This document shows, in pieces, positions 1-7,883 of a stretch of DNA of 64,000 nucleotides (the stretch's first letter is position 1; each line of letters opens with the position of its first letter). The position numbers were made by a program, and so were the translations under genes. The stretch is taken from assembly GCA_038205755.1 (NCBI GenBank), contig JBBRBN010000001.1, positions 1 through 64,000 of the forward strand. The letters run 5' to 3'. The stretch comes from JANNWF01 sp038205755 (GTDB lineage: Bacteria > Pseudomonadota > Gammaproteobacteria > Xanthomonadales > Xanthomonadaceae). Below the pieces are notes generated by a model. That model saw only the letters and a list, made by a program, of their open reading frames with translations. It was not told where the DNA came from and did no database searches.

Positions 1-990
1 CAGCACGTAGCTGCCCGGCACTTCGAGGTGGAACTCGGCGATCATCGCGCCGCCAGCGGGGACCAGGGTCGTCTGCACGTTCTCCTGAAAATGGGTGCCG
101 CCCTCGTACCAGACCTTGTCGAAGATCTCGCCGATGAGGTGAAAGCTCGACACCAGATTCGGACCGCCGTTGCCAACAAACAGGCGAACACTCTCACCAA
201 CATTGGCCTTCAGCGCGTTGTCGCCCGTGAGTGCCGTCTCGGAGCCGTTGAACAGCACGTAGGTGGCGTTCTCATCAATCGCCTTCTGCATGTCAAAGGC
301 CTGAAAGCCTTTCTCGCGGAACTTGCCGACGGTGTAGAAATCGCCCTGCATGACGTAGAACTCCTTGTCGACCGGCGGCAGACCTTCCGGCGGCTCGACC
401 AGGATCAGCCCGTACATGCCGTTGGCCACATGCATGCCAACCGGCGCGGTGGCGCAGTGGTAGACGTAGAGTCCCTGGTTGAGCGCCTTGAAGGTGAACT
501 GCGAACTGTGCCCCGGCGCGGTAAAGCTGGATGCTGCGCCGCCACCGGGACCAGTGACGCCGTGCAGGTCGATGTTGTGCGGCATCTTCGAGTCAGGGTG
601 GTTGTTCAAATGAAACTCGACGGTGTCGCCCTGACGCACGCGAATGAAGCTGCCCGGAACGGTGCCGCCGAAGGTCCAGAACGTGTAGGTCGTGCCCTCG
701 GCAATCGGCAACTCCTTCTCGATAACCTCGAGTTCAACGATCACCTTGGCCGGCGCGCTGCGGCCAGTCGCCGGTGGTACATGCGGTGGCGAGGTCAGTA
801 CCGCATGCACCGGCTCGCCTTGAGGCGGCCCGAAATCGCCTTTCCGGGAGCCGCCGGTATCCGTCGCCGCTGCCGTGGCTGGTCCGGCGGTCGCATTGGC
901 GGCGGACGCCGTCGACGACGAATTGGAGCAGCCGTTCATGGTCGCCAACGCGGCGACCAGCAAAGCCACCAGCAGCAGACGTGTGTTCAT
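1..990 (-). CDS. nirK: Copper nitrite reductase, AniA/NirK type (C-terminus cut by window edge)
   Basis: Reduces nitrite to nitric oxide in the cell envelope. The 330 visible residues begin with a hydrophobic signal and Cys21 in a weak lipobox (MNGC), suggesting a lipid anchor as in Neisseria AniA. Type-1 copper ligands are H138, C179, H187 and M192. Type-2 ligands H143 and H178 are present; the third normally lies a few residues beyond the visible end, off the window. Catalytic Asp141 and His284 match Asp98 and His255 of classical NirK. The ATG has a GGGAG ribosome site 6 nt upstream (997-1001). An FNR-type box lies at 1057-1070. Only a short C-terminal segment should be missing for an AniA-type enzyme. 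Confidence 0.95.
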   Translation of the reverse strand, partial: MNTRLLLVALLVAALATMNGCSNSSSTASAANATAGPATAAATDTGGSRKGDFGPPQGEPVHAVLTSPPHVPPATGRSAPAKVIVELEVIEKELPIAEGTTYTFWTFGGTVPGSFIRVRQGDTVEFHLNNHPDSKMPHNIDLHGVTGPGGGAASSFTAPGHSSQFTFKALNQGLYVYHCATAPVGMHVANGMYGLILVEPPEGLPPVDKEFYVMQGDFYTVGKFREKGFQAFDMQKAIDENATYVLFNGSETALTGDNALKANVGESVRLFVGNGGPNLVSSFHLIGEIFDKVWYEGGTHFQENVQTTLVPAGGAMIAEFHLEVPGSYVL

Positions 991-1056
991 TTCCGGCTCC
1001 CTGATCAACCAAGACTTGCGGTGCTTGCAGGGTCGCGCAGGACATCGTGCATCGCC

Positions 1057-1070
1057 TTGATCGAGGTCAA
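1057..1070 (-). promoter_or_regulatory. FNR/Dnr box of nirK
   Basis: TTGATCGAGGTCAA on the plus strand matches the FNR consensus TTGAT-N4-ATCAA at 13 of 14 positions by the loose RTCAA rule. If it sits at -41.5, transcription starts at 1022, leaving a 32-nt leader, and the -10 hexamer (1029-1034, read on the minus strand) is GACCCT, keeping A at -11 and T at -7. Confidence 0.8.
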
Positions 1071-1107
1071 GCAGACCGCGAGTTGGTCTGCCTACCGGTC
1101 GGCCTTC

Positions 1108-1121
1108 TTGAGACAGTTCAA
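1108..1121. promoter_or_regulatory. Possible second FNR-like site upstream of nirK
   Basis: TTGAGACAGTTCAA keeps the TTGA-N6-TCAA core and lies 51 bp upstream (centre to centre) of the main nirK box, about five helical turns. Two positions depart from the consensus, so it may be an auxiliary site for an FNR/Dnr relative or chance. Confidence 0.35.
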
Positions 1122-1183
1122 GGAATTGCATTGATGATTAGCCTGTCCTTGCCAAATGTCGACCAGGGCAACCGACGCGCGCC

Positions 1184-1468
1184 CTAGCGCTGACTCTCGC
1201 GATGATTACCGGCCAAGCCGGCTTTGTTCATGCTGAGGACGCTGCCACCTGAACAGCCGCACTCCGCCACCGGCGGGAAACTGCCGAGCTGGTCGATCAG
1301 CGCCACGTTCGCTGACCAGCGCTGCCACGGTTGTGGCCGCGACAGCCGCAAGGTCTGGCTACAAGTCGAACAGGTCAGATAGGACGACCAGGCGCGGGCA
1401 GCAGGCGGTGCCTCGCCTGAGTGACCGCGACCCAGAGCGTCGCCGCGACTATCCGGGACGCCCGTCAA
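1184..1468 (-). CDS. Doubtful 94-residue ORF between nnrS and nirK
   Basis: I do not recognise this product. It would start with TTG at 1468, overlapping the end of nnrS by 20 bases. It contains a CSTC pair and an ECGC cluster but has no signal peptide or membrane segment. Its codons have a reasonably GC-rich third position, which is why it is listed. If it is not a gene, then 991-1448 is an untranslated stretch holding only the nirK promoter region. Confidence 0.25.
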   Translation of the reverse strand: MTGVPDSRGDALGRGHSGEAPPAARAWSSYLTCSTCSQTLRLSRPQPWQRWSANVALIDQLGSFPPVAECGCSGGSVLSMNKAGLAGNHRESQR

Positions 1469-2681
1469 TGCGCGGCGTGAGATAGATCCAGGCCGAGCGC
1501 GCGACCCAGGGAAGGAATGCGATCAGCCAGCCGAGTGCGGCCACTGCCTGCCATGCCGGTCCATCCGGCAGCAGTTCGGCGGCAATGCGGGTGATGGCGA
1601 CGGCCTGAACCGTCAGGAAGGCAAACGCCGCCACGCGACCGAGTTCCAGAGGTCGGCCAGAGTGACCTTGGGTCACCCGCGTCACCATCGCCACCAGCAG
1701 GCTGCCGAAGAAGCCGATGTACAGCGCGTGGGCCGGTGCGCGGCCGAGCACGAAGTTGCCATCCAGTGCGAACCACAGGCTCTGCAAGGCGAACATGGCA
1801 AATGTCAGCGGCAGCCAGCACGATCCGGCGAACAGCACGCGCAGCAAGGCCGGTGCCGGGCCGCGCGGCCAGGTTCGCCACAGCCAATAGGCGCTCAGCA
1901 CAAACAGCGGAACATCGGCAATCCAGAGCCACGCGTAGCCGTGTGCCAGCTCAAACCCGAGGTGCACGATGGCCAGCACCCAGAATGCCAGCAGCCACGG
2001 CAGCGGCCGCCATGACTGATACCCTGGCACGACGGTGCTGGCGAAGAACGGAAACATGCGGTGCGCCACGGTCACGAAGATCGGCAACAGCAGGCCAAAA
2101 CTGCCGAACTTGATCGATGCAAACAAAAGGCGTGCGTTGCCGTTGTGCAGGTACGCTGCGAATAGCACCAGTCCGAGCAGGCCCATGCCCAGCGCCACGG
2201 CGCAGGAGTTGGCGTGCCAGTTGTTGCCGCCATGCTGCCAGACCAACCGGCACAGGATCAGCCACGCCGCGATCCATCCGGCCACGGTGCTGATCACACC
2301 AACATGGATCAGTACCGGCACACCGGCGAGGCCGATCAGCACCAGCAACTGCCCGCCCAGCAGTCCAATCCCGATCGGCAGGTAATGCCATCGCGTCAGC
2401 GCTGGCAAGCCCATCCAGCGCGGAAACACGGTCAGCAGGAATCCGAAAATAAACGGTGGCAGCACCTGATACTGCATGACGAAGGCATGCATCCAGCCGG
2501 CGGGTACGGGCGGTGGTGACAATCCGAATGTGTGCCAACGAGCGTCGATCAGCCAGACCGCCCACCAGGCCATTGCGGCAAGCACATTGAGCGCGCCAAT
2601 GAAGAACATCAGCCGATGTGGCGCGGCAGCCAGTTGGGCCGCAGAAGGCAGGTGAGTGGCGCTGGCACGAGCAATTTCCAT
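1449..2681 (-). CDS. nnrS: NnrS family membrane protein
   Basis: NnrS is a haem- and copper-containing inner-membrane protein that protects cells from nitrosative stress and accompanies NO-producing genes. The product has about twelve hydrophobic segments and the characteristic stretch PPFIFGFLLTVFPRW near residue 75. The frame opens at 2717, but that ATG lies inside the FNR box, so the start is taken at ATG 2681 (MEIARAS). No Shine-Dalgarno sequence precedes it. It sits between the NO-generating nirK and the NO-consuming norB, consistent with a role in NO tolerance. Confidence 0.9.
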   Translation of the reverse strand: MEIARASATHLPSAAQLAAAPHRLMFFIGALNVLAAMAWWAVWLIDARWHTFGLSPPPVPAGWMHAFVMQYQVLPPFIFGFLLTVFPRWMGLPALTRWHYLPIGIGLLGGQLLVLIGLAGVPVLIHVGVISTVAGWIAAWLILCRLVWQHGGNNWHANSCAVALGMGLLGLVLFAAYLHNGNARLLFASIKFGSFGLLLPIFVTVAHRMFPFFASTVVPGYQSWRPLPWLLAFWVLAIVHLGFELAHGYAWLWIADVPLFVLSAYWLWRTWPRGPAPALLRVLFAGSCWLPLTFAMFALQSLWFALDGNFVLGRAPAHALYIGFFGSLLVAMVTRVTQGHSGRPLELGRVAAFAFLTVQAVAITRIAAELLPDGPAWQAVAALGWLIAFLPWVARSAWIYLTPRIDGRPG

Positions 2682-2716
2682 GTCGTCAAGGGTCAGGCAT
2701 CGCGCAACGCAATGCA

Positions 2717-2730
2717 TTGATCCAGGTCAG
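2717..2730 (-). promoter_or_regulatory. FNR/Dnr box of nnrS
   Basis: TTGATCCAGGTCAG on the plus strand; 12 of 14 bases are shared with the nirK box. With its centre at -41.5 the transcript would start at 2682, one base before the nnrS ATG. The -10 position (2689-2694, minus strand) reads GACCCT, identical to nirK. Confidence 0.75.
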
Positions 2731-2746
2731 ACCAGGACCGCGCTAC

Positions 2747-3148
2747 CTATCCGAGCCAGTGCATCGCGCCCAGCGGATGGTGACTGCGAGCGATCAACGC
2801 CATGAAAGCAAATACGCCGAGCGCGAGCAGGAAGCAGGTCAAGCGCAGGCGCGTTGACGACGCCTCGCGCAGCGCGATCACCCCGAGCACGATGTAGACC
2901 GGCAGCAGGAGCAACTTTACTGTCAGCCACCCGTTGGCAAACAGCGCTGACGGCAGCAAGGTGAACAGCATCAGTGCCGCCGTCAGCAACACACTGTCGA
3001 TGGTGTAGCTCAGATAGCGCAGTGGCGCGTAGCGCGCCCAATCGCCTCGGCCGGTTTGCGCCAGCGTGCCGCGCAGCAGGAACAGCATCCCGCTGCACAG
3101 CACGGCCACCACATGCACCCATTTGATCTCGGCATGGAAGGCAATCAT
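2747..3148 (-). CDS. SirB2-like small membrane protein
   Basis: A 133-residue protein with four predicted membrane helices, resembling the SirB2 family ('invasion gene expression up-regulator'): KWVHV near the N-terminus, an RG pair after helix 1, ID-VLL in helix 2 and WLTVKLLLL in helix 3. The biochemical role of the family is not established. It follows norB by 34 bases on the same strand and precedes the nnrS promoter, so it is probably co-transcribed with norB. Family members often occur beside respiratory genes, and a supporting role in the NO reductase membrane environment is only an inference. Confidence 0.75.
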   Translation of the reverse strand: MIAFHAEIKWVHVVAVLCSGMLFLLRGTLAQTGRGDWARYAPLRYLSYTIDSVLLTAALMLFTLLPSALFANGWLTVKLLLLPVYIVLGVIALREASSTRLRLTCFLLALGVFAFMALIARSHHPLGAMHWLG

Positions 3149-3182
3149 CGCGATCTGCCAACCGGGTGCGAAGCGCCAGGTC

Positions 3183-5507
3183 TCAAGAGCGTTCGGCCTG
3201 CTCCTGCGCGATCTCAGCCGGACGTGGCGCTACCCACAAACGAAACACGAACCAGGTCAGCGCCACCGCACCAATGCTGAATAGGGTGTCGCCCGGTACG
3301 CGCATCCAGACCAGCATTTCGATGATCGGCTGCTGCATGAACTCGGCCGAGCGCGCGTAGGCGTAGCCGTGCTCGAGAGCGGCCAACAGCTGCATGGTGC
3401 CAATCGGCAGCAAGGTCAGCAGCGCCATCAGCACCAGGCCCAGATTCAGCGACCAGAACGCCACCTTCAGTGCGCCGGTGTCCCAGTGCATCTGACCGCG
3501 CAGTCCACGCAGGCAGAACAGCAGCAGCGCGATTCCGAGCATGCCGTAAACGCCGAACAGCGCGGTGTGACCGTGCAGTGGGGTGAGATTCAAGCCCTGC
3601 ATGTAGTACAGCGACAGCGGCGGGTTGATCAGGAAACCAAACAAGCCTGCACCGACCAGATTCCAGAACGACACCGAAATGAAGAACATGATCGGCCAGC
3701 GGTAGCGCTGCATCCAGGGCGTCGCTTTGCCCAGCTTCCACGTGTGGTACGCCTCAAACCCGATATAGGCCAGCGGCACGACTTCCAGCGCACTGAAGCT
3801 GGCGCCGAGTGCCACGACCGCGATGGGCGTGCCAACGAAGTACAGGTGATGCAGCGTGCCAAGCACGCCACCGGACATGAAGATGATCGTTGCGAACAAC
3901 ACGGCCACGGTGGCCGTCGAGGCTTTCACCAGACCCAGTCGAGTGAAAATCAGCGCCATCACCGCCGTTGCAAACACTTCGAAAAAGCCTTCGACCCAGA
4001 GATGCACCAGCCACCAGCGCCAGTACTCGACTTCCGAGAGATGCGTGTGCTCATTCCACATCAGCGCCGCACCGAAGAACAGGCCGATCGCGACGGTCGA
4101 CAGGAACATCAGGGCGATGATCGATTTGGTCTCGGTCGCGGGTCCGCGCAGCACCGGCCAAAGCGAGCGTCCAACCAGAGTCAGCCAGAGCAGCAGACCA
4201 ATGAACAGATACCACTGCCAGAAGCGACCCATGTCGGCGTACTCCCAGCCTTGGTGACCAAACCAGAAATTGTTTTCCAGGCCGAGCTTCTGCATCACGG
4301 CAAACCACTGGCCGGTGAACGAACCGACCACGATGACCAGCAGGCTTACAAACAGAAAGTTGACGCCAAGCCGCTGAAAGCGTGGCTCATGCCCGGACAA
4401 TGCAGGCGCGATATAGAGGCCTGTAGCCAACCACGCCACCGCGATCCAGAGCACCGCCAGCTGGGTGTGCCAGGTTCGCGACAGTGAGTACGGCAGGTAG
4501 TCTGATAGTGCAAAACCATAGGCTTCCTGACCCTCCACCTGATAGTGCGCGGTAATCGCGCCGAGCAGGATCTGCACCAGAAACAGCGCCAGTACCAGCC
4601 AGAAAAACTTGGCCGTTGATCGCATCGATGGCGTCACGGTGACGGTCGCGAAAGGATCACTGGTGGGAATCTGGTGAGGCTCCTCACCGCGGCCATGCGT
4701 GACCGCGTAGTGCCAGCCCAGGGCGGCGATGCCGGCGAGAAGAAACAGCACACTGAAAGCCGACCACAGCCACAAGGCCGGCGGTGGCGTGTTGTCGATC
4801 AACGGTTCCGCGGGCCAGTTGTTGGTGTAGGTCACGCCCTTTGAGATCAGGGCACCGGCGGCGGGCGCAGGACTGGCGTACCCGGCAGCCGCTGGACGCT
4901 CGGTTCCCGCTGCCCACGCCGTCCACCAGAAGAAAGCGGTCAGCGCCTGCCGGTGTTCCAGCGTGTCGACGGTGCCGTTGCGCATGGCATATGCCTCGCG
5001 CAATGTCGCGGTCGAAGGATCGTTGCCAAACAGGCTGATGTAATGCGCCGCGACGTTTGCCATCGCTTCCGCCCGCTCGGTCGACACGGTGATCGTGCGG
5101 CTATCCACGTCATAGGTATTGGTGCGCATCGCGCTGCGCAGACGGCCGCGCAGAGTCGCCTGCCGCTCGCTGTCGAGTCCGTCATAAGTCGCTGCGCCGA
5201 GATCGCGAGCCCAGCGGTCCAGCTGCTCGACCGATTCGCGATGCAGCCAGTCAGCGCTCCAGTCCGGCGCGACATAGCTGCCGTGACCCCAGATCGAGCC
5301 GAGCTGCATGCCGCCAATCGATTGCCAGACCTGGCGACCCGTCTCGATGTCATGTCGTGTGAAGATCGTCTGGCCGTCAACCGCTACGACCTGATCGGGC
5401 ATGGGCGGCGCTGCGCGGAATATTTCGCTCCCCGCCCACAACAGGACAGAAAACGACACCACCAGTAGCGTGGCCAGACCCAGCCAAAGTTTTCGCGTGC
5501 TGCTCAT
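3183..5507 (-). CDS. norB: Quinol-dependent nitric oxide reductase (qNor)
   Basis: Single-subunit NO reductase that takes electrons from quinol and makes N2O at the cytoplasmic membrane. The N-terminal helix plus a periplasmic region of about 200 residues replace the NorC subunit. The haem-copper-oxidase-like core keeps WHTQLAVLW, the HLWVEGFFEVF metal-site helix with its glutamate, the LHHLYFVGTP His pair and HGHTALFGVYG. The frame opens at GTG 5534, but ATG 5507 (MSSTRKLW) has a GGAGG site at 5513-5517 with 5-nt spacing and is chosen, giving 774 residues, normal for qNor. It is preceded by an FNR-type box at 5561-5574 and followed closely by the SirB2-like gene. Confidence 0.95.
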   Translation of the reverse strand: MSSTRKLWLGLATLLVVSFSVLLWAGSEIFRAAPPMPDQVVAVDGQTIFTRHDIETGRQVWQSIGGMQLGSIWGHGSYVAPDWSADWLHRESVEQLDRWARDLGAATYDGLDSERQATLRGRLRSAMRTNTYDVDSRTITVSTERAEAMANVAAHYISLFGNDPSTATLREAYAMRNGTVDTLEHRQALTAFFWWTAWAAGTERPAAAGYASPAPAAGALISKGVTYTNNWPAEPLIDNTPPPALWLWSAFSVLFLLAGIAALGWHYAVTHGRGEEPHQIPTSDPFATVTVTPSMRSTAKFFWLVLALFLVQILLGAITAHYQVEGQEAYGFALSDYLPYSLSRTWHTQLAVLWIAVAWLATGLYIAPALSGHEPRFQRLGVNFLFVSLLVIVVGSFTGQWFAVMQKLGLENNFWFGHQGWEYADMGRFWQWYLFIGLLLWLTLVGRSLWPVLRGPATETKSIIALMFLSTVAIGLFFGAALMWNEHTHLSEVEYWRWWLVHLWVEGFFEVFATAVMALIFTRLGLVKASTATVAVLFATIIFMSGGVLGTLHHLYFVGTPIAVVALGASFSALEVVPLAYIGFEAYHTWKLGKATPWMQRYRWPIMFFISVSFWNLVGAGLFGFLINPPLSLYYMQGLNLTPLHGHTALFGVYGMLGIALLLFCLRGLRGQMHWDTGALKVAFWSLNLGLVLMALLTLLPIGTMQLLAALEHGYAYARSAEFMQQPIIEMLVWMRVPGDTLFSIGAVALTWFVFRLWVAPRPAEIAQEQAERS

Positions 5508-5560
5508 GAGGGCCTCCATGGTTTCTGAAGACACTGTCGACGCCCTTACCCTTGGTCGCC

Positions 5561-5574
5561 ATGACCTGCGTCAA
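5561..5574 (-). promoter_or_regulatory. FNR/Dnr-like box of norB
   Basis: On the minus strand TTGACGCAGGTCAT, a weaker box with three departures from TTGAT-N4-ATCAA. A centre at -41.5 puts the start at 5526, 19 nt upstream of the ATG, with the GGAGG site inside the leader. The -10 position (5533-5538) reads GACAGT, again with A at -11 and T at -7. Confidence 0.6.
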
Positions 5575-5586
5575 GCGAAGCGCCAA

Positions 5587-6336
5587 CTACTGCCGCAACA
5601 CGCCGCGAGCCAGGTCGAACAGTCGGCCGCAATCAAGCAGCGCAACCGCGCGACGATCAACGCGCAACAGCCCTTCATCCTGGAAACGGCGCAACACGCG
5701 GCTTACCGTCTCCGGCGCCAGCCGCAGATAGTTGGCGATTTCGGTTCGCGCCATGGTCAGGTTGAATGCGCTGCTTGAAAAACCGCGCGCCGCGAAACGA
5801 CGCGAGAGCATGACGATGAACGCGGCCAGGCGCTCATCAGCGGTGAAATCGCCGGCCAGCAGCGCGGCCTTGCCGATATCCTGACTGAGCAGCCCGAACA
5901 GATGCTGCTGCAGGCCGGGCAGACGGGTCGCCAACACCGCCATCTGCGGAAACGAGAAGCGGCACAGCGTGACGGTGTCGAGTGCCGCGGCATTGCAGGG
6001 GTATCGCGTGCTGTGGATGGCGTTGAGGCCGATCACTTCGCCGGGCAGGAAGAACCCCTGCACCTGTTCGCGGCCGTGGGCATCGATCACATAGGTCTTG
6101 ACAGTGCCGGAGCGGATTGCGGCAATCGCGGTAAACGCATCGCCCTCGCGGAACAGATGCTCGCCCGCAGAGAACGGACCCACATGTTCCACCAACACAT
6201 GCAGATCGCGCAGGTGCGACTTGTCGAGACCCTCTGCGAGGCAGGCGGCAGAGAATGCGCAGGTGCTGCAGAAGGTCAACTGATCACCGTTCCCGGCAAT
6301 CGGCGACTGCCAGCGCGTCGGGCCGCCCGTCTTCAC
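5587..6336 (-). CDS. fnr: Oxygen-sensing FNR-type regulator
   Basis: Crp/Fnr-family activator, 249 residues from GTG 6336 (E. coli FNR is 250). N-terminal C23-x2-C26-x5-C32 plus a further Cys after the sensor core (YPC or TLC) provide ligands for an oxygen-labile 4Fe-4S cluster. The cyclic-nucleotide-like domain is followed by a helix-turn-helix whose recognition helix reads ETVSR; in E. coli FNR the equivalent E, S and R read the TTGAT half-site found at four promoters in this cluster. The frame is open up to 6468 but that would overlap hemN by 101 bases; the GTG lies 31 bases after the hemN stop. It is likely co-transcribed with hemN and hence possibly autoregulated. Confidence 0.9.
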   Translation of the reverse strand: MKTGGPTRWQSPIAGNGDQLTFCSTCAFSAACLAEGLDKSHLRDLHVLVEHVGPFSAGEHLFREGDAFTAIAAIRSGTVKTYVIDAHGREQVQGFFLPGEVIGLNAIHSTRYPCNAAALDTVTLCRFSFPQMAVLATRLPGLQQHLFGLLSQDIGKAALLAGDFTADERLAAFIVMLSRRFAARGFSSSAFNLTMARTEIANYLRLAPETVSRVLRRFQDEGLLRVDRRAVALLDCGRLFDLARGVLRQ

Positions 6337-6367
6337 CTGCAAACCATCTCGCTGCCCGGATTCGGGC

Positions 6368-7765
6368 TCAGACCACGCGCGAGTAGCGCGCGTGAGCGTG
6401 CTGGGCCACCGGGTGTTTGAGATAGACGTCGAAGCACATCGCAATGATACGAAGAAGCAGCCGCCCACGGGGGGTCGCTGAGATCGACTGTGGGGTTATC
6501 TCGACCAATCCATCCGCCTGCAGCGGGTCGAGGCTGCGCATCTCATCGGCGAAATACGCCGGGAAATCCAGCTGGTGGCGGTTTTCGACCAGAGCGATGT
6601 CGATGCTGCCCTGGCACATCAGCTGCTGGATCACGTCTTCGCGAATGAGGTCGTCGCGACCCAGCTGAAGACCGCGCCAAAGCGGAAGGTGACCGGCATC
6701 GACAGCCTGCTCCCAGGCTGGCAGGTCGCGGTGGTTCTGCCAGTAGCTGTCACCGACGCGGCTGATCGCGCTGACGCCAAGGCCGATCAGATCGGTTTGC
6801 GCATGGGTGGTGTAGCCCATGAAGTTGCGATGCAGTCCACCGTGCCGCTGTGCCCGCGCCAGCTCATCGCCGGGCAGGGCGAAGTGATCCATGCCGATGT
6901 ATTGATAGCCGGCCGCGGCGAGTCGCTCAATGGCCAGCTGCAGCAAAGCAAGCTTGTCGGCAGCGCTGGGCAGATCCTCTGCTCGGATCTGCCACTGCGC
7001 ACGAAATAGCTCAGGCATATGCGCATAACCGTAAACCGCCAGGCGCTCCGGCGCGACTTTTATGAGTGTGTCCAGCGTCTTGCCAAAGCCTGCAGGCGTC
7101 TGTTTCGGCAGCCCGTAGATCAGATCGACGTTCACCGAGCGCATGCCGTGCTTGCGACAGGCGTCGATCACCGCCAGCGTCTGCTCGACACTTTGCCGGC
7201 GGTTGACCGCTTGTTGCACGATCGGGTCGAAATCCTGCACGCCGAGGCTGGCGCGGTTGAAGCCGATCGCAGCCAGGTCGCCGATCTGATCGGGCGTCAC
7301 AAAACGCGGGTCAAGCTCGATCGAAATGTCGCGATCCGGACGCGTGCTGAGGTGGAACTGGCAGGACAGGCTCTCCATCAAGCCGCCGAGCTGGCCCGGC
7401 GTCAGGAAGTTGGGCGTGCCGCCGCCGAGGTGCAGTTGGACGACATCGCGGTCGCGATCAAATTTCGCGGAAAGCATGCCAATCTCGCGCAGCAATCGCA
7501 GCAGGTAGGTTTCCCCTTTGCTCTCGTCGCGGGTGATGATCCGGTTGCAGCCGCAGTAGAAACAGGGGCTGTTGCAGTACGGAATGTGCAGGTAAAGCGA
7601 CAGTTGGCGCGGCAGCGGGTCTTCGTTGCTGCGTTCGATCTGCGCAGCCAGCGCGGACGTGCCAAAGCGGGTGTCGAACTGCGGCGCCGTGGGATAGGAC
7701 GTGTAGCGCGGCCCGGCGACGTCGTAGTGGCGCAGCAGGTCAACGTCAAAGGCGGTCGTGCTCAT
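6368..7765 (-). CDS. hemN: Oxygen-independent coproporphyrinogen III oxidase
   Basis: Radical-SAM enzyme that decarboxylates coproporphyrinogen III to protoporphyrinogen IX without oxygen, supplying haem for anaerobic respiration, including the b-type haems of NorB. It is 465 residues long with the HemN N-terminus GPRYTSYPTAPQF and the SAM-cluster motif YCNSPCFYCGC around residues 62-72. Starting at ATG 7765 gives the family's normal N-terminus, and no Shine-Dalgarno sequence precedes it. A perfect FNR box is centred exactly 41.5 bases upstream of that ATG. fnr follows 31 bases downstream. Confidence 0.96.
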   Translation of the reverse strand: MSTTAFDVDLLRHYDVAGPRYTSYPTAPQFDTRFGTSALAAQIERSNEDPLPRQLSLYLHIPYCNSPCFYCGCNRIITRDESKGETYLLRLLREIGMLSAKFDRDRDVVQLHLGGGTPNFLTPGQLGGLMESLSCQFHLSTRPDRDISIELDPRFVTPDQIGDLAAIGFNRASLGVQDFDPIVQQAVNRRQSVEQTLAVIDACRKHGMRSVNVDLIYGLPKQTPAGFGKTLDTLIKVAPERLAVYGYAHMPELFRAQWQIRAEDLPSAADKLALLQLAIERLAAAGYQYIGMDHFALPGDELARAQRHGGLHRNFMGYTTHAQTDLIGLGVSAISRVGDSYWQNHRDLPAWEQAVDAGHLPLWRGLQLGRDDLIREDVIQQLMCQGSIDIALVENRHQLDFPAYFADEMRSLDPLQADGLVEITPQSISATPRGRLLLRIIAMCFDVYLKHPVAQHAHARYSRVV

Positions 7766-7799
7766 AGGGTGAAGGTGTCACAGCGGCGTGTCACCGACC

Positions 7800-7813
7800 T
7801 TGATCAGGATCAA
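7800..7813. promoter_or_regulatory. Perfect FNR box of hemN
   Basis: TTGATCAGGATCAA matches the FNR consensus at all ten specified positions. A class II arrangement puts +1 on the A of the hemN start codon (7765); the -10 position (7772-7777, minus strand) reads CACCTT, with A at -11 and T at -7. Confidence 0.92.
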
Positions 7814-7883
7814 GTAGAAACCATCCGCAGTGCGACCAGCAGCGGCTCGACCGGCGTCAAAAGAGTCACTCAGCAACAATCCC

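Noticed and set aside
28..1134. Long plus-strand ORF over nirK
   Set aside because: It is the antisense frame of nirK, whose copper ligands are intact on the minus strand.
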